Positions 63,139-64,000 of a DNA stretch of 64,000 nucleotides are shown one piece after another. A program made the translations under genes and the position numbers. Each line of letters begins with the position of its first letter. Position 1 is the stretch's first letter. The DNA is taken from assembly GCF_000332455.1 (NCBI RefSeq), contig NZ_AOGY02000027.1, positions 72,412 through 136,411 on the forward strand. Direction: 5' to 3'. Source of the stretch: Leptospira vanthielii serovar Holland str. Waz Holland = ATCC 700522. Its GTDB lineage: Bacteria > Spirochaetota > Leptospiria > Leptospirales > Leptospiraceae. A model generated the notes under the pieces. That model was not told the origin of the DNA and ran no database searches. It saw only the letters and a list, made by a program, of their open reading frames with translations.

Positions 63139-63467
63139 AGTAAGATTTTAACATAAAATATAACTAAATGTCAAGTTTAGTTATAGATGAAATGTATAGA
63201 ATTGCGCAGTTCTTTTGGTTATTTTCAATAAATCTGATGTCATTTTTAGAATTAGGGTTTAGGGAATGTCGTATAACGAACTAGACTAACCGACGTAGGC
63301 TGGCCCTGAGTCCCGGTAACGGGACGTTAGGGACTGGAACGACGCTTGCGTAAGCAAGAGGAGTGCCAGAAGCCTATGTGGCGCAGCCCAAGCGAGGGCT
63401 CGTCCCGAAGCGAAGCGTTTAGTTGCTGTTATGCGAAGTTGCGGGGAGCGACACGGATGTCGCAATC
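63139..63467. other. Intergenic region with attC-like site D
   Basis: No gene. 63139-63260 is AT-rich and likely holds the promoter of the DUF433/DUF5615 pair on the minus strand; 63271-63434 is site D. Confidence 0.5.
63271..63434. repeat. attC-like site D
   Basis: 164 bp. Opens GTATAACGAACTAGACTAACCGACGTAGGCTGG, closes GCGTTTAGTTGCTGTTATGC. Local hairpins: GTCCCG-GTAA-CGGGAC and CTTGC-GTAA-GCAAG; a long-range pair is CGTAGGCTGGC with GCCAGAAGCCTATG. The inner boxes AACTAGAC and GTTTAGTT can pair as integron L boxes. Confidence 0.72.
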
Positions 63468-63884
63468 TTAGCTCAAATCCTCTTTAATTCTTAAGTATTT
63501 ATCAGGAGTAATGATTTTTAGTCCCTTAATTTTTTCTAGAGTTAAAAGATCTTTATCACCTGTAATTAATAAATCAACATTTGCTGAGAATGCAGTTTCA
63601 AGAATATGGAAATCGTATCGATCTCTCAAATTCATATAGTCTTTAAGAGGCTTGTTTTTAATTATTGTGGTAGCACTTCTGATTTCCGCAATTGTAAATT
63701 GTATGAAGTCATTAGGTAGTTTGAACTTAGGTTTAGCTAAAGTTTCTTCCAATTCGTCCAGAATTTCATTAGAGATATATCCAATGAAAATATCATCGAG
63801 TAAATCTTGGAAAACCAATCTAGGTTTACCATTGAATAAGATAGCAGAAATATAAATATTGGTATCTAAAAGAACTTTTAACAT
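63468..63884 (-). CDS. PIN-domain toxin (COG1569 type)
   Basis: 138 residues. D7 (VLLDTNIYISAILFNGKPR), later acidic residues (LRDRYDFHILETAFSA, ITGDKDLL) and the closing KIITPDKYL are typical of the 'putative toxin-antitoxin system toxin, PIN family'. Its ATG overlaps the stop of the upstream antitoxin gene by one base. Cargo of cassette 4. Confidence 0.9.
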   Translation of the reverse strand: MLKVLLDTNIYISAILFNGKPRLVFQDLLDDIFIGYISNEILDELEETLAKPKFKLPNDFIQFTIAEIRSATTIIKNKPLKDYMNLRDRYDFHILETAFSANVDLLITGDKDLLTLEKIKGLKIITPDKYLRIKEDLS

Positions 63885-64000
63885 TAAGAAGCTTTTTTAA
63901 TTCTTCTAACTGCTTTAATTTCTTCAAAAATGTCAGCTTCGGTAAGTTTAGATCTATCGATAGTCTTGGAAGTAAAGTCGAAGATAGCTTGCCATTTAGA
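63884..64000 (-). CDS. Antitoxin, partial at window edge
   Basis: The last 38 codons of a minus-strand gene: IDRSKLTEADIFEEIKAVRR, then IKKAS and TAA (63884-63886), which overlaps the PIN toxin ATG (TAATG). The helical, charged tail is typical of small toxin partners. The 5' part lies beyond the window. Confidence 0.6.
   Translation of the reverse strand, partial: SKWQAIFDFTSKTIDRSKLTEADIFEEIKAVRRIKKAS

Noticed and set aside
60753..63434. CRISPR array from the repeated elements
   Set aside because: Repeats differ in length, are spaced by whole genes, and no Cas genes are present.

Overview
The window reads as a spirochaete chromosome, most likely Leptospira and probably the saprophytic (L. 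biflexa-like) group. I infer this from moderate-to-low GC, frequent TTG/GTG starts, flagellar basal-body genes, a MASE1-SpoIIE phosphatase, a large membrane adenylate cyclase, a multi-PAS hybrid kinase, split coaB/coaC and clustered toxin-antitoxin (TA) genes. Species is not provable from the window alone.

Layout. 1-12.2 kb: CutA, a GST-like protein, tandem M23 peptidases, a DUF2237 protein, an SH3/P1-nuclease-like pair, an HD protein and a DUF2283 protein embedded in duplicated flanks, thiolase, IlvC and two small lipoproteins. 12.2-22.2 kb: signalling genes (SpoIIE phosphatase carrying a frameshift, ABC-F ATPase, hybrid histidine kinase, secreted TPR protein). 22.3-31.6 kb: CNNM/CBS protein, CoaC, CoaB, DUF486, sirtuin, BioF-like enzyme, cytochrome c maturation genes ccmE-ccmF-ccmH, YdcF. 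31.6-44.1 kb: MBL hydrolase, NhaD-type antiporter, DUF368, MraY/WecA-like enzyme, the dapA-dapB-cdaA-cdaR operon, an alpha/beta hydrolase, a membrane cyclase. 44.1-58.2 kb: fliF and, 11 kb away on the same strand, flgB-flgC-fliE. Between them lie mazEF, a class III aminotransferase with a divergent TetR regulator, a HAD protein, a frameshifted FLVCR-like MFS gene and an FGGY kinase-APH-GlpD-MBL operon. 58.3-59.6 kb: a decayed IS481-family element just upstream of flgB. 59.8-64.0 kb: an SDR gene and then an array of four TA modules.

Most interesting: the right end (about 60.75 kb to the edge) is organised like an integron cassette array without a visible integrase. Each TA module sits between attC-like repeats that begin RYNTAACGAACTAG-like and end GCTGTTATRC. 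Each cassette is also bracketed by its own private 15-18 bp inverted repeat, which is what integron cassettes show because R'' of a cassette's attC is complementary to the start of the same cassette.

Second-tier signals: an exactly phased A AAA AAC slippery heptamer two codons before the premature stop of the SpoIIE phosphatase, with the missing C-terminus intact in the -1 frame; a 15-bp operator core shared by the TetR/aminotransferase and MFS/FGGY intergenic regions, defining a small regulon; an 11-kb accessory block separating fliE from fliF; a CxxxY-type CcmE; a mazE promoter whose palindrome covers the -10 and the start codon, implying a leaderless transcript; and the duplicated flanks around the HD and DUF2283 genes.
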